This document shows positions 10,996-22,290 of a DNA stretch of 64,000 bases, piece by piece (the stretch's first letter is position 1; each line of letters starts with the position of its first letter). The stretch comes from Tetracentron sinense (lineage: Eukaryota; Streptophyta; Magnoliopsida; Trochodendrales; Trochodendraceae), in contig CM026568.1 in NCBI GenBank assembly GCA_015143295.1, forward strand, positions 32,186,441 to 32,250,440, in the 5' to 3' direction. The notes under the pieces were generated by a model that saw only the letters and a list, made by a program, of their open reading frames with translations, ran no database searches and was not told the origin of the DNA. The position numbers were made by a program, and so were the translations under genes.

Positions 10996-13900
10996 GCTCA
11001 TTGTTGATAAATGATTTTTTCGCTCATGTTTTGATCGATACTGGTTCCACTCACTCCTTCGTCACACCTAGTTTTGCACGAGAATTTCCGATGGAGCCAA
11101 GTCTGTTAGATCGTGAATTGTCTATCACTACTCCTGTCGGTAGTTCAGTCATCACTGATAAGGTCTATCGAAATTGCGACATTCAAGTAGGCCAGAGAGA
11201 GATGCCAGCTGATCTGATTGTCCTTGAGTTCCAAGACTTTGACGTCATTTTAGGTATGGATTGGCTTTCCAAATACCATGGGCATGTCGATTGTTTTGGG
11301 AAAGTGGTCAACTTTAGACCAATCAGTGAGCCCTCTTTTCGTTTCCAAGGGTTGAAGAAGAAGGACTTAGCTCGTTTCGCGGCATTGAGTCTTACTACCT
11401 CGGAAGCACCAGATTTCTCAAGTATTCCAGTTGTAGAGGAATTCATGGATGTCTTTCCTAAAGACTTACCGGGTTTGCCACCGGATAGAGAAGTAGAGTT
11501 TGCAATTGAGTTGGCTCCGGGTACCGCACCCATCTCTAAAGCTCCGTATAGGATGGCTCCAGCAGAGTTGAAAGAGCTTAAGGAGCAAATTGATGAATTG
11601 CTTGGTCTTGGATTTATCCGCCCAAGTGTATCACCTTGGGGAGCTCCTGTTTTGTTTGTGAAGAAGAAGGATGGTTCGATGAGGATGTGCATCGACTATC
11701 GGCAACTGAACAAGGTCACCATCAAGAACAAATATCCTTTACCTAGGATCGATGACTTGTTTGATCAGTTGCAAGGAGCTAAGTATTTCTCCAAGATCGA
11801 CTTAAGGTCAGGCTACCATCAGCTGAAGATAAAGGTGGAAGATGTGCCTAAGTCTGCTTTCAGGACCAGATATGGGCATTTTGAATTCTTAGTCATGCCG
11901 TTCGGTTTGACAAACGCCCCGGCAGCATTCATGGATCTCATGAACAGGATCTTCAAGCCGACTCTGGACCGCTTTGTGATCGTGTTTGTGGATGACATTT
12001 TAGTGTACTCCAGGACACAGAAGGAGCATGAGATGCATCTCCGGATCACCCTGAAAATACTCCGTGAGCATAAGCTATATGCTAAGCTTAGCAAGTGCGA
12101 GTTTTGGCTAGAAAAAGTAGCATTTCTAGGCCATGTGGTGTCAGAAGAGGGGATTTCAGTTGACCCTGCTAAGATAGAAGCAGTGGAAGGATGGGGAAGA
12201 CCTAAGAGTGTTACAGAGGTTCGAAGTTTCTTGGGCCTAGCTGGATATTATCGAAGATTTGTAGAAGGATTTTCCAGTTTGGCAGCTCCGCTTACTCATC
12301 TAACTCGAAAGAACGCTAGATTCGAGTGGAATGAGAAATGTGAGAAGAGTTTTCTTGAGTTGAAGAAGCGTCTCACCACCGCTCCGATCTTGACTGTTCC
12401 ATCGGGTAGTGAAGATTTTGTGGTGTATAGTGATGCCTCACTCGTTGGGTTAGGTTGTGTTCTCATGCAACACGGGAAGGTGATTGCCTATGCTTCTCGG
12501 CAGTTGAAAGACCACGAGAAGAACTATCCTACCCATGATTTGGAGTTGGCAGCCTTGGTTTTTGCTCTTAAGATCTGGAGACACTACTTGTACGGTGCGC
12601 AGTTTGAAGTTTTCACCGACCACAAAAGTCTAAAGTATTTATTCTCGCAGAAAGAGCTGAATTTGAGGCAGCGTCGTTGGGTGGAATTCCTCAAGGATTA
12701 CGATTGTTCTATCCAGTACCACCCGGGGAAAGCGAATGTAGTGGCAGATGCGCTAAGTAGGAGACCTACTGGGTTCTTGGCACACTTGATGGTCCAAGAA
12801 TGGAAGCTACTAGAAGAGGCGTCTAGCCTTGATACAGGTTTCAGTGTTGGAGCTTCTGGAGCCTTGTTGGCTAACATTATGGTCAGGCCAACCTTATTGG
12901 ACAGGATTAAGGACTTGCAGTGGAATGATGGAGAACTGCACGCTGCCATGAATAAGTCACTGAGCAGCGGATTTGAGGATTTCTCTTGGAGAGATGGTGG
13001 AGTTTGTTTCAAGGGTAGACTTTGTGTTCCGGATGATAAGGATTTAAGAAGGGAGATTCTGGATGAAGCACACAAGTCTAAGTACACCGTGCATCCGGGA
13101 GGTACTAAGATGTACCAGAACCTCAAGAAGTATTTCTGGTGGAAAGGTATGAAGAAAGATGTGGCTACCTTTGTATCCAAGTGTTTGGTGTGTCAGCAGG
13201 TGAAGGCCGAACACAGGAGGCCGGCAGGACTTCTTCAGTCTCTTCCTATTCCAGAGTGGAAGTGGGAAAATATCTCCATGGATTTTGTTGTTGGTTTGCC
13301 AAAGACGGCCAAGAACTTTGATGCCATTTGGGTTGTGGTTGACCGATTGACTAAATCAGCTCATTTTCTTCCATATCGGACTACTTTCAACTCCAATCAA
13401 TTGGCTAACCTCTATATCAAAGAGATAGTTCGTTTGCATGGAGTGCCAGTTAGCATTGTTTCTGATCGAGATCCGAGATTTACATCCAAGTTCTGGAAGA
13501 GTTTTCAGCAGGCCATGGGTTCCCATTTGGATTTTAGTACGGCATTTCATCCGCAGACAGATGGGCAAACTGAAAGAGTGAACCAGATCATAGAGGACAT
13601 GCTACGAGCTTGCATGTTAGACTTTCAGGGTAGTTGGGTTGATCACTTGCCGTTGGTTGAATTTGCCTACAACAACAGCTATCAAGCTAGCATTCAGATG
13701 GCACCGTTTGAGGCACTTTATGGGAGGAGTTGTCGTTCACCTTTGTGTTGGGACGAAGTTGGTGAGAGGAAGCTTTTGGGTCCCGAGCTCGTTGGTCAGA
13801 CTGTGGATAGAGTTCAGTTGATCAGGGAGAGGTTGAAAGCAGCTCAGAGTAGACAGAAGAGCTATGCCGATACTCGGAGGAGAGATCTTGAGTTCCAAGT

Positions 13901-14318
13901 CGGAGATTTTGTATTTGTTAAGATCTCACCTACGAAGGGGGTGATGAGGTTTGGCAAGCGAGGCAAGCTCAGTCCGAGATATGTGGGTCCTTTTGAGATC
14001 ATCACCCGAGTCGGGGAAGTTGCTTATCGGGTCGCCTTGCCACCTCACATGGAAGGTGTGCATAATGTCTTTCACATCTCTATGTTGAGGAAGTACATAG
14101 CGGATCCTTCACATGTCATTCATTTGGAACCGTTGGAAATTCGGGAAGATTTGACTCTAGTGGAGCAACCGGCTCGAATTTTGGACCGGAAAGAGCAAGT
14201 TTTGCGTTCTAAGGTCATTCCTCTTGTGCTCTTGCAATGGGAGCATCACTCTAGAGAAGAGGCTACTTGGGAGAGAGAAGCCGAGGTCCGCGAAAAGTAC
14301 CCGCACTTATTCACCTAA
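10996..14318 (+). CDS. pol: Pol (protease-RT-RNaseH-integrase-chromodomain), chromovirus copy 2
   Basis: Same translation as the copy-1 pol, with all catalytic motifs intact: protease [14 protein letters not shown], RNase H, integrase HHCC and DDE, and a Tekay-like C-terminus. It has no internal stops and no own start codon before the protease motif, so expression is inferred to depend on splicing from gag. Confidence 0.93.
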
Positions 14319-14348
14319 GGTACGTAATTTCGAGGACGAAATTCTTTT

Positions 14349-14361
14349 AAGGGGGGGAGGA
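14349..14361 (+). other. Polypurine tract, copy 2
   Basis: The same aaggggggg-agga purine run abuts the third LTR. Confidence 0.92.
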
Positions 14362-16760
14362 TGTAGAGACCTGAATCTTTTTCATGTTTTTATTTCATTG
14401 TGTTAAGGGTATTTTAGTCCTTGTGATGTTTGATGTTTATTGTTTTTTTATGCCTAATTATTGTGGTGTAAACTAGGCTTAATCAACTTGTAACGGATGG
14501 ATGTCATGGCACATCCTAAACTTTAGGAAGCTCTAGTTTTAGAACCGTTTACCGGAATTGTGTGATTCTTGAACCATTAGAAAGGTGTTGGAATCCTCTT
14601 CGAGATTCATGTTTAGTGTTTTTCCTCATTTTGAGTTTAAGTCAAGTCAATGGTGAGTTTTGTCTAATGGAATTGCAGATCAGTCAACTTTGGGGATATT
14701 TTAGTCTATAAATTAAGTGGAAATTAGAAATTCTAAAACGCCAGAAATGTTCGTTTTCGAAAGACGAATCCAACCCAAGTTGAATCGTCAAAATCCGACG
14801 AACGAGTCAAAAGTTATGGCCAAAACAGTAAAGGGAGTCAAAACCTGCAGGAACCGATCGCTCGGTCAGAACCAGCGATCGATCGGTCCAAAACCGATCG
14901 ATCGGTATCTATCGACTGGTCCAAATTTTTGTATGGGGAAATTTTCCAGTGAGTGTGTTTTTGACCGATCGCCCGGTCATAAACACCGATCGATCGGTAG
15001 GCAACCGATCGCTCGGTCATTACCACCGATCGCTCGGTCCTTCGTGTTTTTGCTGATTTTTAGTATGGGCTTTTTGGTCTTTTCGTTCTCAGACCTTGGG
15101 GCTATAAATAGGGGGTCCTACTCGAAATATTAAAATACTCCACCTAGTTCTAACCTAATTTGGCAAAAAGGGGGAGAAACCCTAGGGTTTTGAGAGAGGG
15201 TTTTCTTGGAGAAGGAGGAGATTGATAGGAGATTGCAAGAAAAGTTTGGGAAGCTTCTCCAAATCGTCTCGGGAGCGTTTTGAATCCAAGGGAAGGATTC
15301 CTAAGGTCGATATACTATCCTAATCAACTCTATTTTAAGGTTTTGTGAATGTTGATGTGCTAAGAATTGTAGAAATAGATAGTTGATGCATTTTCCCTAA
15401 TTTTCTATGAAATAAGCTAATTATGGATGGGAATGTGAATGGATATGTGGATTGGAAATGTGGATAGAATGTATGGAGGATGGGAAATGTATGGAGGATG
15501 GGATTAATTGGTGGATGTGGATGAATATATTGATTGTATGGATGAATTATGGTTTGACGAATGCTTGAAAATATGGAGGAGAAATGGATTCATGTTATAC
15601 GTACACAAGGTGTTTGTGAAAAGGCTTGAATGGATAAATGCTATTATACTCTTATGAAATGGTAGTAAATTGATTATGAATTGCGATATGAATTATGATA
15701 AGATATGTATATGTGAATGGTTTGTTAAGTATGTCTAATTATTTGCATGGAAATTGATAGTTGGGAAGGTAAGAACTTAGAGGAACATCTCTCAAACCGG
15801 GAATTCTCTAACTATTTGGTATGGGACGTATAGTGGAGTTTCCATGGTGGGAGATCGGAACCTAAGCAATTACCAACTCGAATATTAATTTCGACACTTA
15901 AGCACATATGCACGTGTATGTTAAGATAAGAGTCTCACAAGTCACACATATGGACTACAAGCATGAACATGGCATACGTATGACATTCTGAATAAGCATA
16001 AGCATGGCATGGTCCGTATCCGCCAAGAACGGCATGTCTCATTACTGTGTGATCTGAATAAGTGCATAAGGCATGGTCCGTATCCGCCAAGAACGGCATG
16101 TCTCATTACTGTATGATCTGAATAAGTGCATAAGCATAAGCATAAGCATAAGCATAAGCATCTCACAAGCACGTGGTCTCGTAAGCATAAGTACCTCATA
16201 AGTGTATGGTTTTCTAAGTCTAAGATTCTCACAAGTACACGAGTCAAGGTGATGATATGATGTATATGCGCACACGTTCTTCCGCACTCTGATTATGTTA
16301 TTATGCTATTGGATATGTTTCTGACTAAGTGCAGGTATATCATTATTGTTGGTTGGATTTTATATACACTGAGTACCTTTGTACTCAGCCGGACTTTTGT
16401 CTTGGCAGGTATAGAGGAAGGAGGTGAAGGTGAGCCTTCTGAGGAGGGAGCCGGAGACTTGGGCGGCTACACCTCTTAGTTTACATTTCTTTTCTTTGAG
16501 AGAGTTTTGTATTTGACTTTTAGAGGATGTTGCTCAGTAGACTTCTTATTAGTTGTGTATCAGACTTGTTGGTTCTTTGTGAGTTGTATATATAGACCTC
16601 AGACTTGTGCAGGTTGGATTGGGTTTATATATCGGAATTTTATTACTCTCATTTTTGGAGACTCGTGTAGTAGCCTTGTATGCATGGTTTTAAGCAGGTT
16701 TAAGTAATGTGGCGATTCCAAAGTCCTATTTTAGCCTTGTGGGATTTTGGGGTCGTTACA
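14362..16760 (+). repeat. 3' LTR of chromovirus array, complete
   Basis: Runs from tgtagagacc to gtcgttaca (2399 bp), matching the middle LTR at +7402. It ends the array; unrelated genomic DNA starting tgaaccctaa follows. Palindrome array 14853-15040; TATA box 15102-15112. Confidence 0.96.
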
Positions 16761-16891
16761 TGAACCCTAAGGGTGGGTGATTCTTAACCACATTTAAGGA
16801 ATCATCCAAAACGGCAAACAGTGACCTCAGGGCATAAACTGTAGAGGATTTCATTTCATACAAAAAGAGTCGGAACTGATTTTATTTTACA

Positions 16892-17268
16892 CTAGTAGGT
16901 TGCACGTGCGATGCACGTGAGAGAGATGGGTGGGGGAGAGAGACGGGGTGAACCCTAGAGGTGAGTGTATTTTAACCACAGTTAAGGAGTGTCAAACGGG
17001 ACACATGTTAACCTGTGGGTGATATAAGGGTAGTTTGGGTAAGGGACTTTAAATAGATTATTGATGAGAAAGGGGTAATTTGGGAAATAAAGGTTTTGTC
17101 TTATATAAGTGTAGTTAGGGAATTTACAAAAAAAAAATGAGGCTACGTTTATTAAGGAGGCACAATATCTCTAATATAAAGGTAGTTTGGGAATTGAGCA
17201 AAAATCCAGCTAGGGGGGTAATTTGGGGATTTCCATTACTAAGGGAGGGTTTCTCATTATAGTAGAGA
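16892..17268 (-). mobile_element. Small non-autonomous Helitron (377 bp)
   Basis: On the minus strand the 5' end reads tctctactataatgag, the typical plant Helitron start. The 3' end has a cacgtgc/gcacgtg hairpin, then caacctactag followed by host t, which is the CTRR-T terminus. No coding sequence is present. One oddity is that the host base before the 5' TC is c rather than the usual a. The interior carries one copy of the dispersed ttaaccacagttaag motif. Confidence 0.72.
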
Positions 17269-17683
17269 GGTATATTTATATATTGTATATACACTATTAT
17301 ATATTTATGGAGAAGAGGTAGACAAGCCCAAGCCCAGCCCAGTCAAGTCCAGGTTTATTAATAATAAAGCTCTATCCAACTCAACCAGACAAAAAAAGGA
17401 TTAGTCTCAGGCCTATATATGTCAAGCCCATTTGGAATAGATATGGTCAAACTTGATCTGACCCAACCCATTGATAGCCTTACTCTCAGAGATAGGATCT
17501 AATCATGTTAAGAGTTTGATATGATGACTTGAAAAGAATCAATAGAGGCATTGTTCTTATTCTATTTCATTAGTAAATATTATAAATGAATTGGTGGTTT
17601 ATGGCCTCAGTTTTGAGTATTTTCTTTTCTTAATGGACTTTGAGACAACCCATGGGCAAAAAAATTCAGGCCCAAATCCTTAA
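17269..17683. other. Gene-free stretch
   Basis: AT-rich intergenic DNA with a short A/T microsatellite near 17274-17306. No gene or bounded element is recognised. Confidence 0.6.
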
Positions 17684-17829
17684 AGCTATGTTTGGTTGCC
17701 GAGGAAATGATGAAAACACGGAAAAGAAAAGAAAATTTTGGATTTTTAATACAATTTTTAGTTGTGTTTTGTCTAATTTTCTTTTTTTTTCCATGTTTTT
17801 ACTTATTTTCTCGACAACCAAACATAGGG
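17684..17829 (-). mobile_element. Tourist-like MITE (PIF/Harbinger type), copy 1
   Basis: A 146-bp foldback with arms built on ctatgtttggttgccgag and its complement. It is flanked by TAA on both sides (17681-17683 and 17830-17832). Copy 2 at 61677-61823 lies in the opposite orientation and is flanked by TTA on both sides, so the 3-bp target duplication fits PIF/Harbinger. A short plus-strand frame across it is not a gene. Confidence 0.75.
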
Positions 17830-19650
17830 TAAAGGAAAAAAATATACATATCTAAAGTAGGAGTTCACCAGGAAGCAAAGCCTGCCCATTGTCTGTGTAA
17901 TACACTACACCTTTTATATGGGATCAAGTCCGATAGGGTGCCATGGTTGAGATATCTAACTGTTTTATTAACCTAGAGCATATGTTAACCATTCTAACCG
18001 GGGTTGCAGCCTAACCTCATATCATGATTAAAAAAAATGGAGGAGTTCACCAGGTAGTATTCCATATTTAGAAGCCTTTAAGGGTATCCAAACTTGTGCT
18101 ACATGGTCCCAAACCACAACGTATTAACGGCCAAACTTCATTTGCAATATTGGTAAGCTTCCCAAAGGTATTCATGAGCCAAGCCCAACTTAAAAATTAC
18201 TCCACATTCATGCCAATGCCCACCCCAAAAATCAGAGAGGATTCAAGATCTAGGCCAAAAATGACCGCACACGATTTAAACACAAGTTTGGCTGTGATAT
18301 CTGCACTCGATCGGTGGCCCGCAAGTCTAGCTCATGGTGGCATCTGGTTCTTAAATATTAATACAACTCTTTTAAAGACTTGTTTCTTGTACGAATGAGT
18401 TATACTATCAAACTACAATCGCAACGAGTATAGTGTAGAAGCGACGCCACTGCATATTACAAAAGCAAACAAAAATATGGCATACGTCTAATGGGAGAGC
18501 AACATATCTGGAGAAAATTCTCAGTTTCCTTCCATCCACGCTGAGCAGTTATACCCGAGCATATCTACACCCTCTAGCATTCTTGTCAATTAAAAGCGCG
18601 AGATCGTTAGGGAACAAATCGGGAGACAAACAAAAAAGAACATTTGTTGCTGAATACATCCACCCATAATGGGCAACCCTATTCGTTTCCTTATATACAT
18701 GGGACCGGGACCAAGAAATAGTATCAAAGAGAGCCAACATCTACTAAATATCGAATATCAACTGCAGAGCTTCTCACGGCCGAGCAGTTTTAAACTCAAC
18801 ACATTGGATCGCCAATAAAGAATCAAAACGAGCAGTCACTCAGTTAAGCTCCTTATCCAAGCCCCTCGCAAGCTAGCTCGAATACCTTTTTACTTTCTAG
18901 CAATAGGAATTTTGTTACCATTACGCAATAGTGAGGTTCGTAACATTCACTCGTCTTTTATCATATTATTATGACCAACCCAATATGAGTGACATCCAAT
19001 ATACGAGCCTTTGAGTAGCTATAAACAATTTAACCGCTTTCCAAAAAAAAATATATATATATATATATATAAACAATTTAACCCCAAAAAAAAAAAAAAG
19101 TAGCTATAAACAATTGTTCTCAAAAGCTCAAGTCCTATGCAGAAATTGACTTTGTTCATACCAACCTGGAATTAACCCCCATACTTTATCTAGTATTGGG
19201 GGATTAAACGCAAAGAGCACGACAAAATCTTTATTTTTATTTTTATATTTGGTAGTGGAGTAAAATAACTTTTTAAAGTTGAACAAAGTATAATGTGTTT
19301 ATTGTTCTTTTACAATGAAATATATACAATATATTATATATTTTGCTATGTGTTTTAGTTATCAGTTTGAGCTTCATGGTGGTATTGAAACAGCTGCCCT
19401 TTTAAGTGTATGATGGTGGTAATCTTGTAATTATAGACATAAATGTTTGCCAAATGTCCCTTGCCTCTCTCCTTAATTATAAAAGGGCCACCCACAATCA
19501 GTATAAAGGGGAGCTTTGCTTCAACGCTATGAAGTAGTGCTCCACTTCAAAATTAGTCTCTTGAACTATATGTTTTTTTCTTTTCATGTATTTAATTTTG
19601 ATGCATTAATAACATATGACATGTAGATCTTATATGTATAGTATAAATTT
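17830..19650. other. Gene-free intergenic DNA
   Basis: No exon-like structure is recognised. It contains an (AT)n run at about 19050-19071 and A-rich tracts. Short frames near 18096 and 18549 lack family resemblance and codon structure. Confidence 0.6.
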
Positions 19651-20703
19651 GGGTAAATTACACATATCTCCCTTGAGGTTTGGTGAAATTTCAATAACCT
19701 CTCATCTAGTTTCTGAAATTACACTGTCTTTCCCTATCAAACTTTTAATATTAACATTGTTAACTAAAATTATAATTTTCCCATTTTACCCCTATTACTT
19801 GATTGAGGAAACACGTCTTTACCGTTTGCAAATTCAACCAAAGAAAAACATAAACTCCCAACCCACTACATGCCTCTTTTAATAGTCACTAACTATGATT
19901 AAGATTTACTCACCCCTAGGGTTTATCCATCTAACCTTAGTTTTAGGAAAAAAAAAATAACCTTGGTTGGTTATGCTTAACCCGCAATTAACGAGGGCTC
20001 TACAAGCCACCATGTGTCCCTTTTAACACCTAATAACTGTGATTAAGATTCACTCATCCCTCGGATTCATTAATCTAACCTTGGTTATGAGAAAATAAAA
20101 TAAAAAATATTAATCTTAGGTTAATTATGTTTAACCACAGTTAAAGGATCTCTATAAGCCGCCACATGTCCCTTTTAATACCCACTAACTATGGTTAAAA
20201 CTCACTCATCCCTAGGGTTCATGCATCCATCAAACCTCGGTTTTTAGAAAAAAAAACCTTAGGTTGCTTATACTTAACCACAATTAAAGGGAGCTTTACA
20301 AGCCGCCATGTGTCCCCTTTAACGCCCACTAACTATGGTTAAGATTCATTCACCCCTAGAGTTCATCTATCTAGCATTGGTTTTTGGAAAATATATATAT
20401 ATATACTTGATTTTGGAAACATATACTAGCCTTAAGTTGATATTATTAATCTTAATAGAAACCAATTATCATTTATTTTATTGAATTAATTAACCTTGTG
20501 TTGAAAAATGATAATTTAGACATTTTAAAATGTTTAAACGAGGACATCATCAAAATCCATCCATAAAGTAATGGTGAACTAAGGGAAGGGGGTATATGCT
20601 ACATACAACCAAAAGTTGAGGGGAGGGCAGTGTAATTTCAGAAACTAGAGGGGAGGTCTATGAAATTTCACCAAACCTCAAGAGAGGTGAGTGTAATTTT
20701 CCC
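19651..20703 (+). mobile_element. Mutator-like non-autonomous element with internal tandem repeats, copy 1
   Basis: About 100-bp inverted termini start gggtaaattacac and end gtgtaattttccc. They enclose about four ~145-bp imperfect tandem units (about 19866-20400), each with a catgtgtcccttttaa and a ttaagattcactcacccc motif. No coding capacity. The flanks tataaattt / aataatttt match at 7 of 9 positions, a weak decayed 9-bp duplication. It is the same family as 25668-26999 in inverse orientation, where the duplication is perfect. Confidence 0.72.
19866..20400. repeat. ~145-bp tandem repeat array, about four units
   Basis: The motif catgtgtccctttt recurs near 19868, 20011, 20164 and 20307, giving spacings of about 143-153 bp. 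Units are 75-85% alike by eye. Confidence 0.7.
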
Positions 20704-21035
20704 AATAATTTTTATTAAAGTGTTAGCATAAGCTATAATATTAATTATAATATAGTAATAACAGACAGTATTTTGAAACAACACTAAACATAAGACACAG
20801 TACTACAAATGTCTAATTTTGATATAAACTGCCGTAAGACATAACGTAGGTAAATGACATCTCAAAAAAAAAAAAGGTACGAACATACAACTCTAAATTT
20901 AATGTATTTTGACACAATACTAATATAAGGCATAATAGTAAAGTTTACCTATGTAAAGAAGATACAAATAATAATAAAGTGTAACTATTTAAAGAAGATA
21001 TAAATAATGTATGTATAGTATAGATTTATATATAA
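20704..21035. other. AT-rich gene-free stretch
   Basis: Very AT-rich DNA without recognisable genes or complete elements, ending at a Helitron-like terminus. Confidence 0.6.
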
Positions 21036-21470
21036 CTAGTGGGCCGCACGTGAGAGAGATGGGAGAGGGAGAGAGATAGGGAAGAGGGACCTAGTAAAGG
21101 GTATTTTGGGAAAAAATTTAATAGCATTTTAGGTATAAAAGCTTAAGTGACATTTTAAGTAAAAAAATTATGAGAGACACATTGGGTATAGAAATATGAT
21201 GTAAGAATATTTTAAGAACCCAAAAACTTTAAGGGCATTATGAGTATAGAAAAATAGAGGGACATTATAGAAATAAGGAAAATGAAATATGGGCAAATTT
21301 GAGGAGTATTTTGAGTTCAAAAATTTGTGAGGGGCATTTTAGATATAAAAATTTGACTTAGAAACATTTTGAGAACTAAAAAATATTTAAGACATTCTGA
21401 ATATAACAAAAATTTTGAGGGCAATTTAGGTGTAGAAACCTGAATTAAGGGCATTTTGAGAAAAAAAAAA
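21036..21470 (-). mobile_element. Helitron 3' end with adjoining ~28-bp minisatellite
   Basis: On the minus strand the end reads cacgtgcggcccactag followed by host t at 21035. This is the same terminus type as 16892, with one hairpin arm lost. Next to it (about 21095-21470) lie roughly a dozen degenerate ~28-bp units of the form gggcattttgagtatagaaa. The 5' end of the element was not found, so its true length is unknown. Confidence 0.5.
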
Positions 21471-22290
21471 GTAGGGAAATTCTAACCAAGAAAATAAAAA
21501 TATAAATTTTTAATAATAAAATAACATGATCCAACCATTGGTCACTCGACCAGTTCGACGATCGGTCCAATTATAAAAATATTATTTTATTTATTAATAA
21601 AGGACAGATTATATTAAATTTCAATCAACTTTTTAAGTCTCTTACATTTTTTGGTGAAAAAAGTTCTCTATATTAATAAAAGCTACAAGTAAATAGTAGT
21701 TTTGGATTTAAGTAAAATTTAGTCAATATTTTGAACCTATATGTATAAGGGTAATTTTGAAATTAACTAAAATCCAACTTATATGTGTAAGTGTAAGGAC
21801 AATTTTGGAATTAACTAAAATTCAACTCATATGTATTAGGTCGGTTTTGGAATTAACTAAAATTTAAATAACCTTTGAACCAAAGAAATAACAGTTTTAC
21901 GATTAATAAAACTTTAATCAACGTTTTGGACATGTCATCCGCTTTATATTCGTAAAGATAAAGATATTCAAATCTAAATCTGTAGATTAGGGTAGAAGCT
22001 TTTTAAAATTTGACCTACCCTCCCAATGGGTCTTAGACAAAAAATAAATAAATTTGAAGGCTTTGGGACACCCTCTATTACCCAAAAAATAAAAACATTA
22101 GGCCCTCATTAGAGGGCCGGATTGCAACCCTAGTTTGGGACATCCGGGGTCAAACTTTAGCTAACGGATCAAAGTTTTTCAGTGTTCTACCAAAAGGGCG
22201 ATAGCCCAAAACCATTCCTTAACCCTAACCCTCACAATCATTTCTAAGCCATCTACTGGAAAAACCCTCTTCCAGCGGATTTCCCCCAAG
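21471..22290. other. Gene-free stretch
   Basis: AT-rich DNA. A segment at about 21665-21700 (tctctatattaataaaag) looks like a Helitron 5' end on the plus strand, but no matching 3' end was found. Confidence 0.5.

Larger units (their letters stand above)
1..16760 (+). mobile_element. Tandem Tekay-like chromovirus array (LTR-int-LTR-int-LTR)
   Basis: Two internal regions (1957-6959, 9359-14361) alternate with three LTRs (partial 1-1956, complete 6960-9358 and 14362-16760). All features recur at exactly 7402 bp, and every reading frame translates identically in the two units. Each internal region has a Met-tRNA primer site, gag, protease, reverse transcriptase, RNase H, integrase with a chromodomain-like C-terminus, and a polypurine tract. 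LTRs start TG and end CA. The right flank after 16760 starts tgaac; the left flank is outside the window, so the target duplication cannot be tested. The array could arise by unequal recombination between LTRs, or be an assembly duplication. Confidence 0.93.

Noticed and set aside
16749-16770. Target duplication of the chromovirus array
   Set aside because: The left end is outside the window, so tgaac at the right flank cannot be compared.
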